NCBI GenBank assembly: GCA_934309345.1
Contig: CAKRDD010000002.1
Coordinates: forward strand, 1-64,000
Reading direction: 5' to 3'
Length of the DNA: 64,000 nucleotides
Origin: an uncultured Mediterraneibacter sp.
Lineage (GTDB): Bacteria > Bacillota > Clostridia > Lachnospirales > Lachnospiraceae
In this document: positions 16,285-24,866 of the stretch, in pieces
How the letters are laid out: the number at the start of each line of letters is the position of its first letter
Numbering within the stretch: position 1 is the first letter of the stretch
Translations under genes and position numbers: made by a program
Notes under the pieces: model-generated
What the model was told of the DNA's origin: nothing
Database searches by the model: none
The model's input: the letters and a program-made list of their open reading frames with translations, nothing else

Positions 16285-17431
16285 ACTTTTCAAACTCCCC
16301 GCTGATATACATCTTTTCAAGGTTGTGTCCTTCTCTCAACTCACGTGTTGTGGCATTACACAATGCTGTCAGAGTTCCTTTCCTTGATAAAATAAACATA
16401 CAATCCGGTCTCATCAGTCTGTTTGTCATTAAATTAGTATTGTGTGACGTCATAATCATCTGGCAGCGAGGGTATTTTTTCTTAAAAAATTTAATCACAT
16501 TTTCAGCCATTTCATAATGATAAAAAGCATCAAATTCATCCAAATATATAAGGGAAGCATCCCATACTTTAGGAATAAGTCTACGATATAAATCAACCAA
16601 TGCCAACGTTCCGCTTGAAGCATTCTCATAGAAAGGAACTAATTTCTCATGTGCAAAATACAATTCCCTCTGACCATCTGGTAATTTTTTCAACACAAGC
16701 CTGCATTCTATGCCCATCGCATTCAAAAAATCTTCCAGGTCTTTCAATCTTTCCGGATTCTCTAAAGATTCATAAAAAGCATTGCTCATTCTTCGTACAC
16801 GATATGGCATTTCATTTCCTACCGTAATCATAATCATTCTTCTGACATAATTGGATAAACGAATCAATACAGAATCATTTTTTAATGCCACATTACTAAT
16901 CAACCATCTAAGAAATGGTAATTTAGGCTCAATATTTTCCTCTGTTGTTTCGTCTCCTTCTAACGCTTGCAAATATCTATCTACATTTGCAGTTTCTGCA
17001 TCAACACATTTCAAATTATCAAAGCGATATTCCCTATTTAAAAAATCACATCTAAATATTGATACTCCATTTATAATAAGCTCTTCATCTCGCAATTCCT
17101 GATTGGAAAAACGTGTATATTGATAAATCACTTCAATGCCATCAAAATCAAAGGTATAGGAAAATCTTGCGGAATCATCTGTGGAATCTGCATTAAGAAA
17201 TACCCCATTTCCTACAAATCTTGGTCCTGCGAACATTGTAGAACCTATATCCATAATCGCTCTCCCTAAATTAGTTTTTCCAGTCGCATTTCTTCCATAT
17301 ATTAGCATTTTAGCAATTACGCCATCTGAAATACAATCTGCGCTAAACTGATAACCTGCAACACTTCCAAAGTTTATCTCTATTTCATCTCTAAAGTTCT
17401 TATAATTCCTAAGTGCAAATCTCTTTAACAT
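16277..17431 (-). CDS. AAA15/OLD-like ATPase, first gene of a two-gene putative defence operon
   Basis: About 384 residues from MLKRFALRNYKNF (ATG 17431, AAAGGAT site 12 bases upstream). The frame extends further upstream to 17569, but those codons look non-coding. Walker A YGRNATGKTNLG (about 45-56), an ABC-like signature region ENASSGTLALVDLYRR, Walker B SLIYLDEFDAFYH and the H-loop QMIMTSHNTNLM. Such ATPases gate a TOPRIM nuclease; the candidate partner overlaps its 3' end by 8 bases. It is the second AAA15-TOPRIM pair in this window and belongs to element A. Confidence 0.8.
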   Translation of the reverse strand: MLKRFALRNYKNFRDEIEINFGSVAGYQFSADCISDGVIAKMLIYGRNATGKTNLGRAIMDIGSTMFAGPRFVGNGVFLNADSTDDSARFSYTFDFDGIEVIYQYTRFSNQELRDEELIINGVSIFRCDFLNREYRFDNLKCVDAETANVDRYLQALEGDETTEENIEPKLPFLRWLISNVALKNDSVLIRLSNYVRRMIMITVGNEMPYRVRRMSNAFYESLENPERLKDLEDFLNAMGIECRLVLKKLPDGQRELYFAHEKLVPFYENASSGTLALVDLYRRLIPKVWDASLIYLDEFDAFYHYEMAENVIKFFKKKYPRCQMIMTSHNTNLMTNRLMRPDCMFILSRKGTLTALCNATTRELREGHNLEKMYISGEFEKYE

Positions 17432-17562
17432 AAAGTATACCATCCTTTCAAACAATATCTGCACATACTCCATGCTAATAGTATACCCAACTCTAAACCT
17501 TTTTTCAACCTGTTGCCGTAAAAAAATTCCGGTAATAAATCTTTTTTGCATCGCTATGTATA

Positions 17563-17584
17563 GGGGCAAAATCCGCCCCTTTTT
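17563..17584 (+). terminator. GGGGC/GCCCC hairpin with T-run
   Basis: Stem GGGGC (17563-17567) and GCCCC (17575-17579), followed on the plus strand by TTTTT. It lies between the 28-residue ORF and the ATPase gene. No plus-strand gene precedes it, so its role is uncertain; on the minus strand it would be a leader hairpin. Confidence 0.35.
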
Positions 17585-17586
17585 CG

Positions 17587-17673
17587 CTATTTCAGCTTTT
17601 TCTTTTTGACCAAAGCATTCACCTTTGTCACATAGGCTGTCATTCTTTCCATATTCCTTGCTTTATTGTTCAT
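17587..17673 (-). CDS. Small basic protein of 28 residues
   Basis: ATG at 17673 with TTGGAGGA 8 bases upstream, stop TAG at 17587. The peptide runs MNNKARNMERMTAYVTKVNA and ends in VKKKKLK: an amphipathic, strongly basic helix. The very good ribosome site argues that it is translated. The IS at 17697 lies right before it and may have separated it from its promoter. No family recognised; possibly a remnant of an ICE gene string. Confidence 0.5.
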   Translation of the reverse strand: MNNKARNMERMTAYVTKVNALVKKKKLK

Positions 17674-17826
17674 AGTCTTGTCCTCCAATCTTATAAAGGT
17701 AGTGTCAAAAACTACCTGTTTTTTCTCTAAAAACCTTTATTTTCGGGAGTTTCAAATAAAAAGAGCATTGACCTCCCTTTTCATGTATAATGTCAGTGAC
17801 CAAACATCCAAAATACAAAGGAGACA

Positions 17827-18357
17827 ATGCTCATGGACATTATACTTTATTTACTTCAGTTAATTCAATACCAACATAAACAAATCTGCTGGCTTTTAAA
17901 TTTTATCTGCAGATATATTCCTCTCAAACAATGGACTTTCGATGATTCCCATTCTCCCAAGTACCAAAAGTTCAAAATTGATAAACTCCCTCTAATCACA
18001 GACTTCCGTCAAGACTGGACTTATAAAGAACTCATCCCTTACTACGAAAAACGTTATGGTAAGAAAATTCACCCAATCAGCCGACGCTCAGAGTGTGATA
18101 TCCCAGACTCCTGCACCTGTCCCCGTTGCGATGCCCCTAAACCATTTCTCTACAAGAACAACGGCTCCAAAGGTCAGCTCCTGTGCAAAATCTGCGATGC
18201 CAGGTTCTCACCTGATGAAAGCAGATTTTCCGCTGTAAAACTACGCTGTCCCCACTGTGGCAACACTCTGGTTCCTAAAAAAGACAGAAAACATTTCATT
18301 GTCCATAAATGCGTGAATCCTAAGTGCTCCTACTATCTGCACAATCTAAAAAAGTAG
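17827..18357 (+). CDS. IS transposase, upstream frame (zinc-ribbon DNA-binding part)
   Basis: A 176-residue frame starting at ATG 17827 with AAAGGAG 3-4 bases before it (the ATG two codons later would be better spaced). The C-terminal half holds two Cys4-type zinc ribbons: CPRCDAP...CKICDARF and CPHCGNT...CVNPKCSYY. It ends at TAG directly after a slippery A AAA AAG heptamer (18348-18354), at which a -1 shift leads into the DDE frame. It probably gives the end-binding part of the full transposase; alone it may act as a regulator, as in other frameshifting IS families. Confidence 0.75.
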   Translation: MLMDIILYLLQLIQYQHKQICWLLNFICRYIPLKQWTFDDSHSPKYQKFKIDKLPLITDFRQDWTYKELIPYYEKRYGKKIHPISRRSECDIPDSCTCPRCDAPKPFLYKNNGSKGQLLCKICDARFSPDESRFSAVKLRCPHCGNTLVPKKDRKHFIVHKCVNPKCSYYLHNLKK

Positions 18358-19304
18358 ATAAGGCAGATTTGAAAGAAGACCATGGCAAGAATAAATACAA
18401 ACTCCATTACATCTACCGTGAGTTCACGATAGATTTTTTCAGCATGGATTTAAATACCCTGCCTAAAAATGCTTCTTCCCTTAAATTCAGTAAGCACAAT
18501 GCCCATGTCATGTCCTTGTGCCTGACGCTACACGTCAATCTGGGACTTTCCCTGCGCAAGACATCACAGGCTTTAAAAGACCTGTATAACATCAGCATCT
18601 CCCACCAACAGATAGCCAACTACTGTAAGACTGCCGCCATCTGCATCAAGCCTTTCGTGGATCAGTACCCCTACGAAAAGAATGAGGTATTCACTGCTGA
18701 TGAAACCTACATCAAAATCCGTGGTATCAAAACCTATGTCTGGCTGATCATGAATGCCGCTACCCGCTCTATCCTTGGCTATCAGGTATCTGATAACCGT
18801 GGTGTCGGACCCTACATCCTTGCTATGCGTATGGCCTTCCAGAATCTCAAAAAGCTTCCGGAAAACTTTAAATTTATTGCCGACGGATACAGTGCTTATC
18901 CTCTTGCCGCTATGGAATTCGCAAAGAAATTTGGCAAAGATTTCATTTTTTCCGTCACTCAGGTCATTGGACTTACCAACAACGATGCTGTCTCTACAGA
19001 ACATCGTCCATTCAAACAGATGATTGAACGACTGAACCGTACTTATAAAGCTTCTTACTGCCATACAAATGAGTTCGACAACATCGACGGTGCCAACTAT
19101 GATCTGGCTCTCTGGGTGGCTTACTATAACTTCCTGCGTCCACATAAACATGCAGGCTATAAAGTCCTCAATGAAGTAGAAATGCTTCAGGGTGCCGACA
19201 ACATGCCCGGCAAATGGCAGCTTCTAATCTTTCTTGAACAACAAACTATTCTGAATATGCACAAAAGCGGTACTGCTGCATCGGAGCGGAACTGTTGTCA
19301 ATAG
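18324..19304 (+). CDS. IS transposase, downstream frame (DDE catalytic part)
   Basis: The frame is used from about 18348 onward after a -1 shift on A AAA AAG. It has an HTH-like stretch LGLSLRKTSQALKDLYNISI and the integrase core: VFTADETYIKIRGIKTYVWL (first Asp), FIADGYSAYPLA (second Asp), and EHRPFKQMIERLNRTYKASY (catalytic Glu in the rve/IS240 pattern). The combined protein has about 490 residues and looks intact. It transposes the element that encodes it; the insertion lies between the kinase and the small ORF of element A. Confidence 0.78.
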   Translation: MLLLSAQSKKVDKADLKEDHGKNKYKLHYIYREFTIDFFSMDLNTLPKNASSLKFSKHNAHVMSLCLTLHVNLGLSLRKTSQALKDLYNISISHQQIANYCKTAAICIKPFVDQYPYEKNEVFTADETYIKIRGIKTYVWLIMNAATRSILGYQVSDNRGVGPYILAMRMAFQNLKKLPENFKFIADGYSAYPLAAMEFAKKFGKDFIFSVTQVIGLTNNDAVSTEHRPFKQMIERLNRTYKASYCHTNEFDNIDGANYDLALWVAYYNFLRPHKHAGYKVLNEVEMLQGADNMPGKWQLLIFLEQQTILNMHKSGTAASERNCCQ

Positions 19305-19399
19305 AACCGTGGAATACCGGAACAGACGGCTTTGCCGGCTGCGAGGATATGCCGCGAAAGTTTATTGACATAAAGTTCCCGGATTATCCTATCCAGCAG

Positions 19400-19512
19400 A
19401 AAAGGGGGGCAACTGCGCCCTTTTCCTGCCTTCCGGCGAGGATGGGATCGGGCGAAGCCCGATATTGGGTCAAGGGACTAGTCCCTTGTAGGTTCTTAGG
19501 GCAACGCCCTAA
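19400..19512. repeat. Cluster of four small perfect hairpins
   Basis: In 113 bases: AAAAGGG/CCCTTTT (19400-19424), ATCGGGC-GAA-GCCCGAT (19447-19463), CAAGGGAC-TA-GTCCCTTG (19471-19488) and TTAGGGC-AAC-GCCCTAA (19496-19512). The stretch 19305-19599 is more GC-rich than its surroundings and holds no gene that I can support. Such a series could be part of an IS end, a replication or oriT-type structure, or a decayed element region. Confidence 0.55.
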
Positions 19513-19819
19513 GCCCTCGGAGAGCTTATTGGAACTAATATCTGCAATTTTCAAGGTTCACTTGAGCCTTTTTCTTTGGCTCTGTTTTTTCATAACTTAT
19601 TTGATACTACCTCATCATTGCAGGATTCTTACCGCTTTTTAATCAGGATTGCGAACTTGTTTCGCAATTACCTAATATCACTGTTTAAGATTTATACCTT
19701 GGTCGTCTACCCGGACTTCTGGCGCCGAATTAGCCATATTTGTAATTACTCAAGCTTATACCCGTTTTCCCTAAACAGGGAGCTCGAATCCCGTTTTTCA
19801 TTACATTACCTCCATAATA

Positions 19820-19858
19820 GAAAAAGACCGCTTCAATCATTTACGATTAAAACGGTCT
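19820..19858 (-). terminator. Terminator of the kinase gene
   Basis: Minus-strand stem AGACCG.../...CGGTCT, extended by wobble pairs and an inner AATC/GATT, then TTTTTC. It starts 11 bases after the kinase stop. The 19613-19819 stretch contains nothing recognised. Confidence 0.75.
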
Positions 19859-19868
19859 AAAATAATTA

Positions 19869-22154
19869 CTAATTGTAAAATTCTTTAATTTTTGATATCA
19901 AACTGTCTTCTTCGATTTCCTCGGTAAGATAATCCATATATTGCTTTCGTCCAGTCATTAGGTATCTCAACCAACCATGTAAACAGTATTTATAATCTTC
20001 GTCTAGGGTATATAATTCTGAAAATTTGCCTACATAGTTATTACCAGCACTCCAACATTCAAGGCGAACAGGATATAACATACCATCTTCATCATCAGAA
20101 ATTATTTTGACATATCCATTCTCATCAACAACCAGCTGATTATTATGTCTATCATCTGCATTTCTCATTGCAGTTTCTATCTCTGATTTTTCAAATAGAT
20201 GAGCAGGAGTTCCATGTCGTCTAAAAGATATACTAAAATATTGGTGATAATCATCAATTGTAGCCAAACCTTCGTCCTTTAAATACTCTTCAAAAAGATT
20301 TGTGATATTTTCAAGACTTTTAATAGCTTCCTCACGACTCTTTACGAATACGCACTCATCAAAATTACTGTCTGTTACCTCTTTAATGAATCCGTCACTA
20401 CAGATACATTTTTGTCTATTATTTATTAAATCATAAATATTACCACCTGAGGATTCATTAAATTCGAAAAAGAAACGGATAGGTTTTTCAGGATATTCTG
20501 TAGTCGAACAAAATGCACTTAAGAAATTCCACTCATTGTAGTTCTCTTTTATAAAAGCACGCTTTTTCTTTATAAGAATTCTTGCATCCTCCATACTTTG
20601 CTTATCTCCATCATCTCGATCAGTTGTTTTAAAAGGATTTTTATTAAAATATGAAGATCCCAGAATCATACAATCTATTTCTTCTCTAGACAAATCTTTG
20701 AAATGTTCGTCACAAGAAGCTCTCTCAAATAATGCTAGATACATTCGTATCAAATCTTCAATATAATCTCTAAAATCACCACTTTCAAATAATCCATGGC
20801 GTCCATCATAAGTACCTGTAATATGGTTATATGGTCCATTTTTTAGAACAAAAAGAAAAGAACCTTCCAAATACCTTTTAACTTCTTTATATCCTTCAGG
20901 TAAAGACTTTCCTGATTCATAATCATATACACCATACTGTGCACATGAAGCATCTACATAGTGTCCCGGTATATCCTCAACCAAATATTCGTAATCTAGT
21001 TTATCGTACCTGCATATGACTGGAGTTAATTTCTTCAGATCCAACCTAAAATAACTCCATCTATAATCTTCGGAAAATCCCTCATATTGTAATGACTTAG
21101 GTTTTACAAGATAACACACGCCTAATGTGTCATATAAGTAGATACAATTCTCTTCCGTAGCTCTCATAGCATACGAAAAATCTAATCCTCCATAATCTGA
21201 TAATAACATATGGTTATATGCAGGCGTCCGTCCAACAATATTTAAAACAGCAACTATTTTATCAATTTCCCTCCATACAGAAGAACTTGGTACATTTTCT
21301 CCAAATAACTGCCGTGTCAAAAATGTCCAATCGCTATTTTGCGACTTATCAAAATCGCTAGCAATCTCACACCAAGATAATAAGCGCTCTTTAAACATAT
21401 GAATGTCCGGTCTTAAATTGGGATCATTGTTAGTCGAATCCATAAGCAGTTCATCAATTTCAACCAAATGCTCATTTTTAAATCTTGATACATATCGCAA
21501 ACTGTGACTCTCATCAAGATGATTATACACGCCATCAAACCCTTTTTCATCTCCACTAAGAAACATCCACAATGTTTTTGCAAGCGAAAAAACATCAGCT
21601 TTGCTTGCATCCGCCATTTTAGGATTCCTCTTCATTTCTGGTGCAATTGTAAATATAGCTCCCAGTCCCTGATCTGATCTTGTAAAATCATCATTATCAG
21701 GAAAATCTACCAGACCAAAATCTCCTAATGAAAATCTTCCATTATAGTAATAAATATTACTTGGTTTGATATCCCTATGATGGATTCTTTTGTCATGTAG
21801 CTGCTCTAATGTCTCGCATAACTGAAGAACACCATTGACGATTTCTACAAGGCCCTTTTCATTAATGAAATCCATTACTGGCTGAGCAATTGGCATGGTA
21901 TACCAATAGTTATCACAATCAGCAGCAATCACAGGAAGGATTCCTGGTATAATAGCAGAATTCTCTCGTGCAATTTGAATCTCACTAATGAAACGTGATT
22001 TCTTTTCTTCATTTCTATTTCGAAGTTCTTTCAACGCGTAGGGGTGCCCTGTTGTTTTCTCTGTTACAAGATACACATCTGCATTGCCCCCTTCCCCTAG
22101 ATCTTTAATTTCGTCAAAAATAGAAAGCCATCTCTTTATTTTGGATTTTCCCAT
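19869..22154 (-). CDS. Large Ser/Thr protein kinase with unknown C-terminal region
   Basis: A 761-residue soluble protein. Residues 12-270 are a complete Hanks-type kinase domain: GEGGNADVYLV (glycine loop), ALKEL with Lys42, HRDIKPSN (126-133), DFG (145-147), APE (171-173) and DVFSLAKTLWMFLSG. The remaining 490 residues lack membrane segments and the PASTA domains of PrkC-type cell-wall kinases; they contain no motif I recognise. It stands alone in element A with its own terminator. Kinases of this cytoplasmic kind on mobile elements include phage-defence types such as Stk2; here that is inference. The start has AAAGGGG 6 bases before the ATG and a TATAAT at about 22180 upstream. Confidence 0.8.
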   Translation of the reverse strand: MGKSKIKRWLSIFDEIKDLGEGGNADVYLVTEKTTGHPYALKELRNRNEEKKSRFISEIQIARENSAIIPGILPVIAADCDNYWYTMPIAQPVMDFINEKGLVEIVNGVLQLCETLEQLHDKRIHHRDIKPSNIYYYNGRFSLGDFGLVDFPDNDDFTRSDQGLGAIFTIAPEMKRNPKMADASKADVFSLAKTLWMFLSGDEKGFDGVYNHLDESHSLRYVSRFKNEHLVEIDELLMDSTNNDPNLRPDIHMFKERLLSWCEIASDFDKSQNSDWTFLTRQLFGENVPSSSVWREIDKIVAVLNIVGRTPAYNHMLLSDYGGLDFSYAMRATEENCIYLYDTLGVCYLVKPKSLQYEGFSEDYRWSYFRLDLKKLTPVICRYDKLDYEYLVEDIPGHYVDASCAQYGVYDYESGKSLPEGYKEVKRYLEGSFLFVLKNGPYNHITGTYDGRHGLFESGDFRDYIEDLIRMYLALFERASCDEHFKDLSREEIDCMILGSSYFNKNPFKTTDRDDGDKQSMEDARILIKKKRAFIKENYNEWNFLSAFCSTTEYPEKPIRFFFEFNESSGGNIYDLINNRQKCICSDGFIKEVTDSNFDECVFVKSREEAIKSLENITNLFEEYLKDEGLATIDDYHQYFSISFRRHGTPAHLFEKSEIETAMRNADDRHNNQLVVDENGYVKIISDDEDGMLYPVRLECWSAGNNYVGKFSELYTLDEDYKYCLHGWLRYLMTGRKQYMDYLTEEIEEDSLISKIKEFYN

Positions 22155-22327
22155 AACAATCCCCTTTCATCCCTAAGTATAGATATCATTATATCATAAA
22201 AGAAATTGCTATAGTTATTTCAGAATCCTCTTCTTAATATGTGGTCAACGAAACACTAAAACTATCTATGTTCTTTCGTATAATTTTGTATTTCAACGAT
22301 TTCCTACATTTTTCATATAAAATAAGC

Positions 22328-22355
22328 CTTTCGTTACCCCCATAACGGACGAAAG
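22328..22355 (-). terminator. Hairpin after the coupling-protein fragment
   Basis: Minus-strand CTTTCGTCCGTTA / TAACGAAAG stem followed by GCTTATTTTA, 13 bases beyond the stop at 22368. Confidence 0.5.
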
Positions 22356-22367
22356 ACTTCGTTACAT

Positions 22368-23179
22368 TTAACCGACATCTACTACTTCGTAGACATCATT
22401 TGATTTCAGTTTCAATTTGCGATTCAGGAACTTTTCAATATCGAATGCGTTCTTTGAATCATAATCGGATGTGTACTTATAATTTGGATGTTGTGTCAGA
22501 TCATATTTGTCTGAAAGAAATGGTCGAACACCTCTAAGCTGTAAAATACATTTGTCACCATCAAGAACTGACAATTCATCAATAAACATCAAATCTTTGC
22601 CCAACTTCTGATAATTCAGGGAATGGGAAGTCTCTCTACCACGGCTTTCACCTGTGTTGTAAGTATCTATCGTTTCCTTGCCAAGTGCCTGATTCAACTC
22701 TTTCAAAGTGGTCAGTTCTGAACCACCCAAGAAAACTCTCGAATCAATATTACCGATAATCGTATCTGCATTATCCTTATAAATTGCCTTTAACTGGCTC
22801 TGTGCTTGCAGCAACAAACAAGCAGAGATTTCTCGGCTTCGAATTGTGGCAACAAGTTTTTCCAGATTTGGTATCTGTCCAATGTTTGCACACTCATCAA
22901 TCAAACAACGAACATGAACTGGTAGTCTGCCACCATACACATCATCTGCTTTTTCACAAAGCAGGTTGAAAAGCTGGGTATAAATCATAGAAATTAGGAA
23001 ATTAAAGGTTGCGTCTGTATCACTCATAATAAGAAACAGGGCTGTCTTTTTATCCCCTAACGTATCCAATTCCAGCTCATCATAGGCGGTAATCTCTCTT
23101 AATTCCTGAATATCAAATGAGGCAAGTCTCGCACCACAAGAAATCAGAATAGACTTAGAGGTTTTTCCAGTAACAAAAT
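22368..23179 (-). pseudogene. VirD4/TraG-type coupling protein, C-terminal fragment
   Basis: The frame starts without a start codon at about 23179 (FVTGKTSKSILISCGARL...) and keeps the C-terminal 270 residues of a type IV coupling protein: ALFLIMSDTDATFNFLIS, VRCLIDECANIGQIP (Walker B), TIRSREISACLLLQAQSQL and GNIDSRVFLGGSE. These ATPases link the relaxosome to the conjugation channel and are usually about 600 residues, so the N-terminal half with Walker A is gone. The break coincides with the IS1634 remnant at 23179. It shows that element A once was conjugative. Confidence 0.82.
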
Positions 23180-23926
23180 GTCAATAGTTTTTTGATCACT
23201 TTTCTAAAAATAAGCAAAAATAGAGCATATAGATTTCTCTATATACCCTAGCTTGCTAAGAAGCAGATTTATGAAATCAAAAAAGAAGTAGAAAAGGCGC
23301 GTCTGTTAAGAGCATTCCAGGCGAAGAAATCCGAGTATGGAGACTGTTCAAAATATGTTATATTTACACCTGCCGATAAAAAAGGTAACGATACGGATGG
23401 TAAAGTAAAGGTCACAATGAACGAAGACCTGATAAAAAAATCTCTTGAACTTGCTGGTTACAACATGCTGGTTACTTCTGAAATTTCAATGCCGGCAAAA
23501 GATATATATAATGCTTATCATAATCTATGGCGCATTGAAGAATCATTCAGAATAATGAAATCACAGCTTGACGCAAGGCCAGTTTATCTTCAAAAGGAAG
23601 ATACCATTGTGGGACATTTTTTAATCTGCTATCTTGCAGTACTGTTAGCCAGGCTCCTGCAGTTCAAGGTATTGGAAAACAATTATAGTTCTGAAGATAT
23701 ATTTGATTTTATTCATGATTTCAGAGTCGCACAAATATCCGAAAGGAAGTACATAAATCTTACAAAAGCAACTACATTTATTAAAGAATTTTCAGCACTC
23801 ACCAATCTGCCACTGACATCATATTTTCTGAGCGAGGGCGAGATTAAAAAAATGCTAAGCCACAGGTTTTAATCCTTGGCTTAGCACCATATTTTCAGTT
23901 CAACTCTCAAAGTCAGGTTCTATATG
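23179..23926 (+). mobile_element. IS1634-family remnant
   Basis: Starts at TGTCAATAGTTTTTTGATCA at the coupling-protein break and includes a 5'-truncated transposase and a terminator-like GCTAAGCCA/TGGCTTAGC hairpin (about 23856-23887). The right limit is estimated; no clean inverted repeat pair was found. Confidence 0.5.
23252..23872 (+). pseudogene. IS1634-type transposase, C-terminal fragment
   Basis: An open frame from about 23252 (after an in-frame TAG) to 23872 encodes some 206 residues. LAKKQIYEIKKEVEKARLL leads into a stretch with YHNLWRIEESFRIMKSQLDA, the catalytic Glu region of IS4/IS1634 transposases, then RPVYLQKEDTIVGHFLICYL. A full enzyme is about 550 residues and the catalytic Asp residues are missing. 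It is inactive and marks the insertion that destroyed the coupling-protein gene. Confidence 0.8.
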
Positions 23927-23998
23927 CATTATAACATTTTCTTCTCAAAAGACAATAACGCTTTCAATAAATACACCACATCGAAAGTACTATGAATT

Positions 23999-24712
23999 TT
24001 AATTTCTATTTTTTTTATTCATATATTCAACTCTTCTTATGTCTTGAATTCGTATCCGATATTCAATCTTTTCGTCTGCCTTTATGCCTATAAACCATTT
24101 GCCTTTTTTCTGTATAGAATTTACATCCAAATTTTGTATTTCATTTTCGTCCCCGGTATAAATTGTCGCATATTTATATCCATACTCTTTCTTTCCATCC
24201 AGAAAAAATATCGCAATCACAAAAAATCCAACTGTGCCAATAAAGCATAGCAAATCTATCAACTTACTATTAACTATATATCTCGAAAAAAGAGTACAAG
24301 CCAAAAGCGCAGGAAATATATACACAATCAATAATATGTAGTGTTTCCCTGAAAAATACTTTATCGCAATTCTCTCCTCTTTATTGTTCCATTCATTTTG
24401 TAATATTACTATACAAACTAATACATCAAATACCAATAAAAATATTTTTGATATTCCATCAAAAGTACTTTTTGAAATAAATTCTTTCAATAATTCCGTA
24501 TCAATATATCGTATACATATAAAAACAACAGTCGCAATTATAGTAGCTAACAACATTTTTAAAAATAAGAAGAAAAATTTCTCTCTATTTGACGCATTTT
24601 TTCTACATTTCCATCCCTTTTTGCTATTATATTTAATAAATGATCCTCCAACAGTAAGAATCACTCCTACTCCTCCAATTTGATTTAATATTTTTATTAT
24701 GGTTAACATCAT
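23999..24712 (-). CDS. Unknown membrane protein at the end of element A
   Basis: 237 residues with about five hydrophobic segments: residues 5-27, 48-68, 89-105, 126-146 and 153-171 approximately. The soluble C-terminal tail of about 65 residues ends in RIQDIRRVEYMNKKNRN. No motif recognised. AT-rich, strongly different from the flanking chromosome. It is the last gene before the attachment site, where accessory genes are often gained. Could be a toxin-like or defence membrane effector, or a hypothetical cargo protein; nothing in the sequence decides. Confidence 0.55.
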   Translation of the reverse strand: MMLTIIKILNQIGGVGVILTVGGSFIKYNSKKGWKCRKNASNREKFFFLFLKMLLATIIATVVFICIRYIDTELLKEFISKSTFDGISKIFLLVFDVLVCIVILQNEWNNKEERIAIKYFSGKHYILLIVYIFPALLACTLFSRYIVNSKLIDLLCFIGTVGFFVIAIFFLDGKKEYGYKYATIYTGDENEIQNLDVNSIQKKGKWFIGIKADEKIEYRIRIQDIRRVEYMNKKNRN

Positions 24713-24722
24713 ATTTTTTCTC

Positions 24723-24866
24723 CTCTAACTTGTTTTAAAAGTCACAAAACCTCTTCATCCACCCGCTTTTTACCTATTCTCCTGCCACTACCACATCCAC
24801 AACATCTGGATGTTCAACCACCCACTCACCACAAAATACCACCTGTTTTTTGACCATCTTGTCCTA
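24723..24866. other. Right end of element A with attachment-site core
   Basis: Homologous to the end of element B at 12541-12682, with the same dyad AACATCTGGATGTT, CCACC repeats and bounding GTCACAAAAC / GTTTTTTGAC. The junction CTAGGAGACAAAATATTCCA marks where uvrB is cut. Confidence 0.65.

Larger units (their letters stand above)
17697..19612 (+). mobile_element. Insertion sequence with zinc-ribbon/DDE transposase made by -1 frameshift
   Basis: Ends AGGTAGTGTCAAA (17697-17709) and TTTGATACTACCT (19600-19612) are 13-base inverted repeats with one mismatch and enclose both transposase frames. I found no clear target duplication. The family is not certain; the DDE part resembles IS6/IS240-type integrase-core transposases, but the zinc-ribbon N-terminus is extra. 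The 3' 300 bases are non-coding and full of hairpins. Confidence 0.6.

Noticed and set aside
18573..19151. 192-codon minus-strand frame opposite the IS transposase
   Set aside because: Antisense to the DDE frame; no ribosome site or recognisable domain.
19400..19512. CRISPR-like array
   Set aside because: The units are different small hairpins without a constant repeat length or spacers; no cas genes are present.
19295..19642. 115-codon plus-strand frame across the hairpin cluster
   Set aside because: It is read through four perfect inverted repeats and the IS end; composition is not protein-like.
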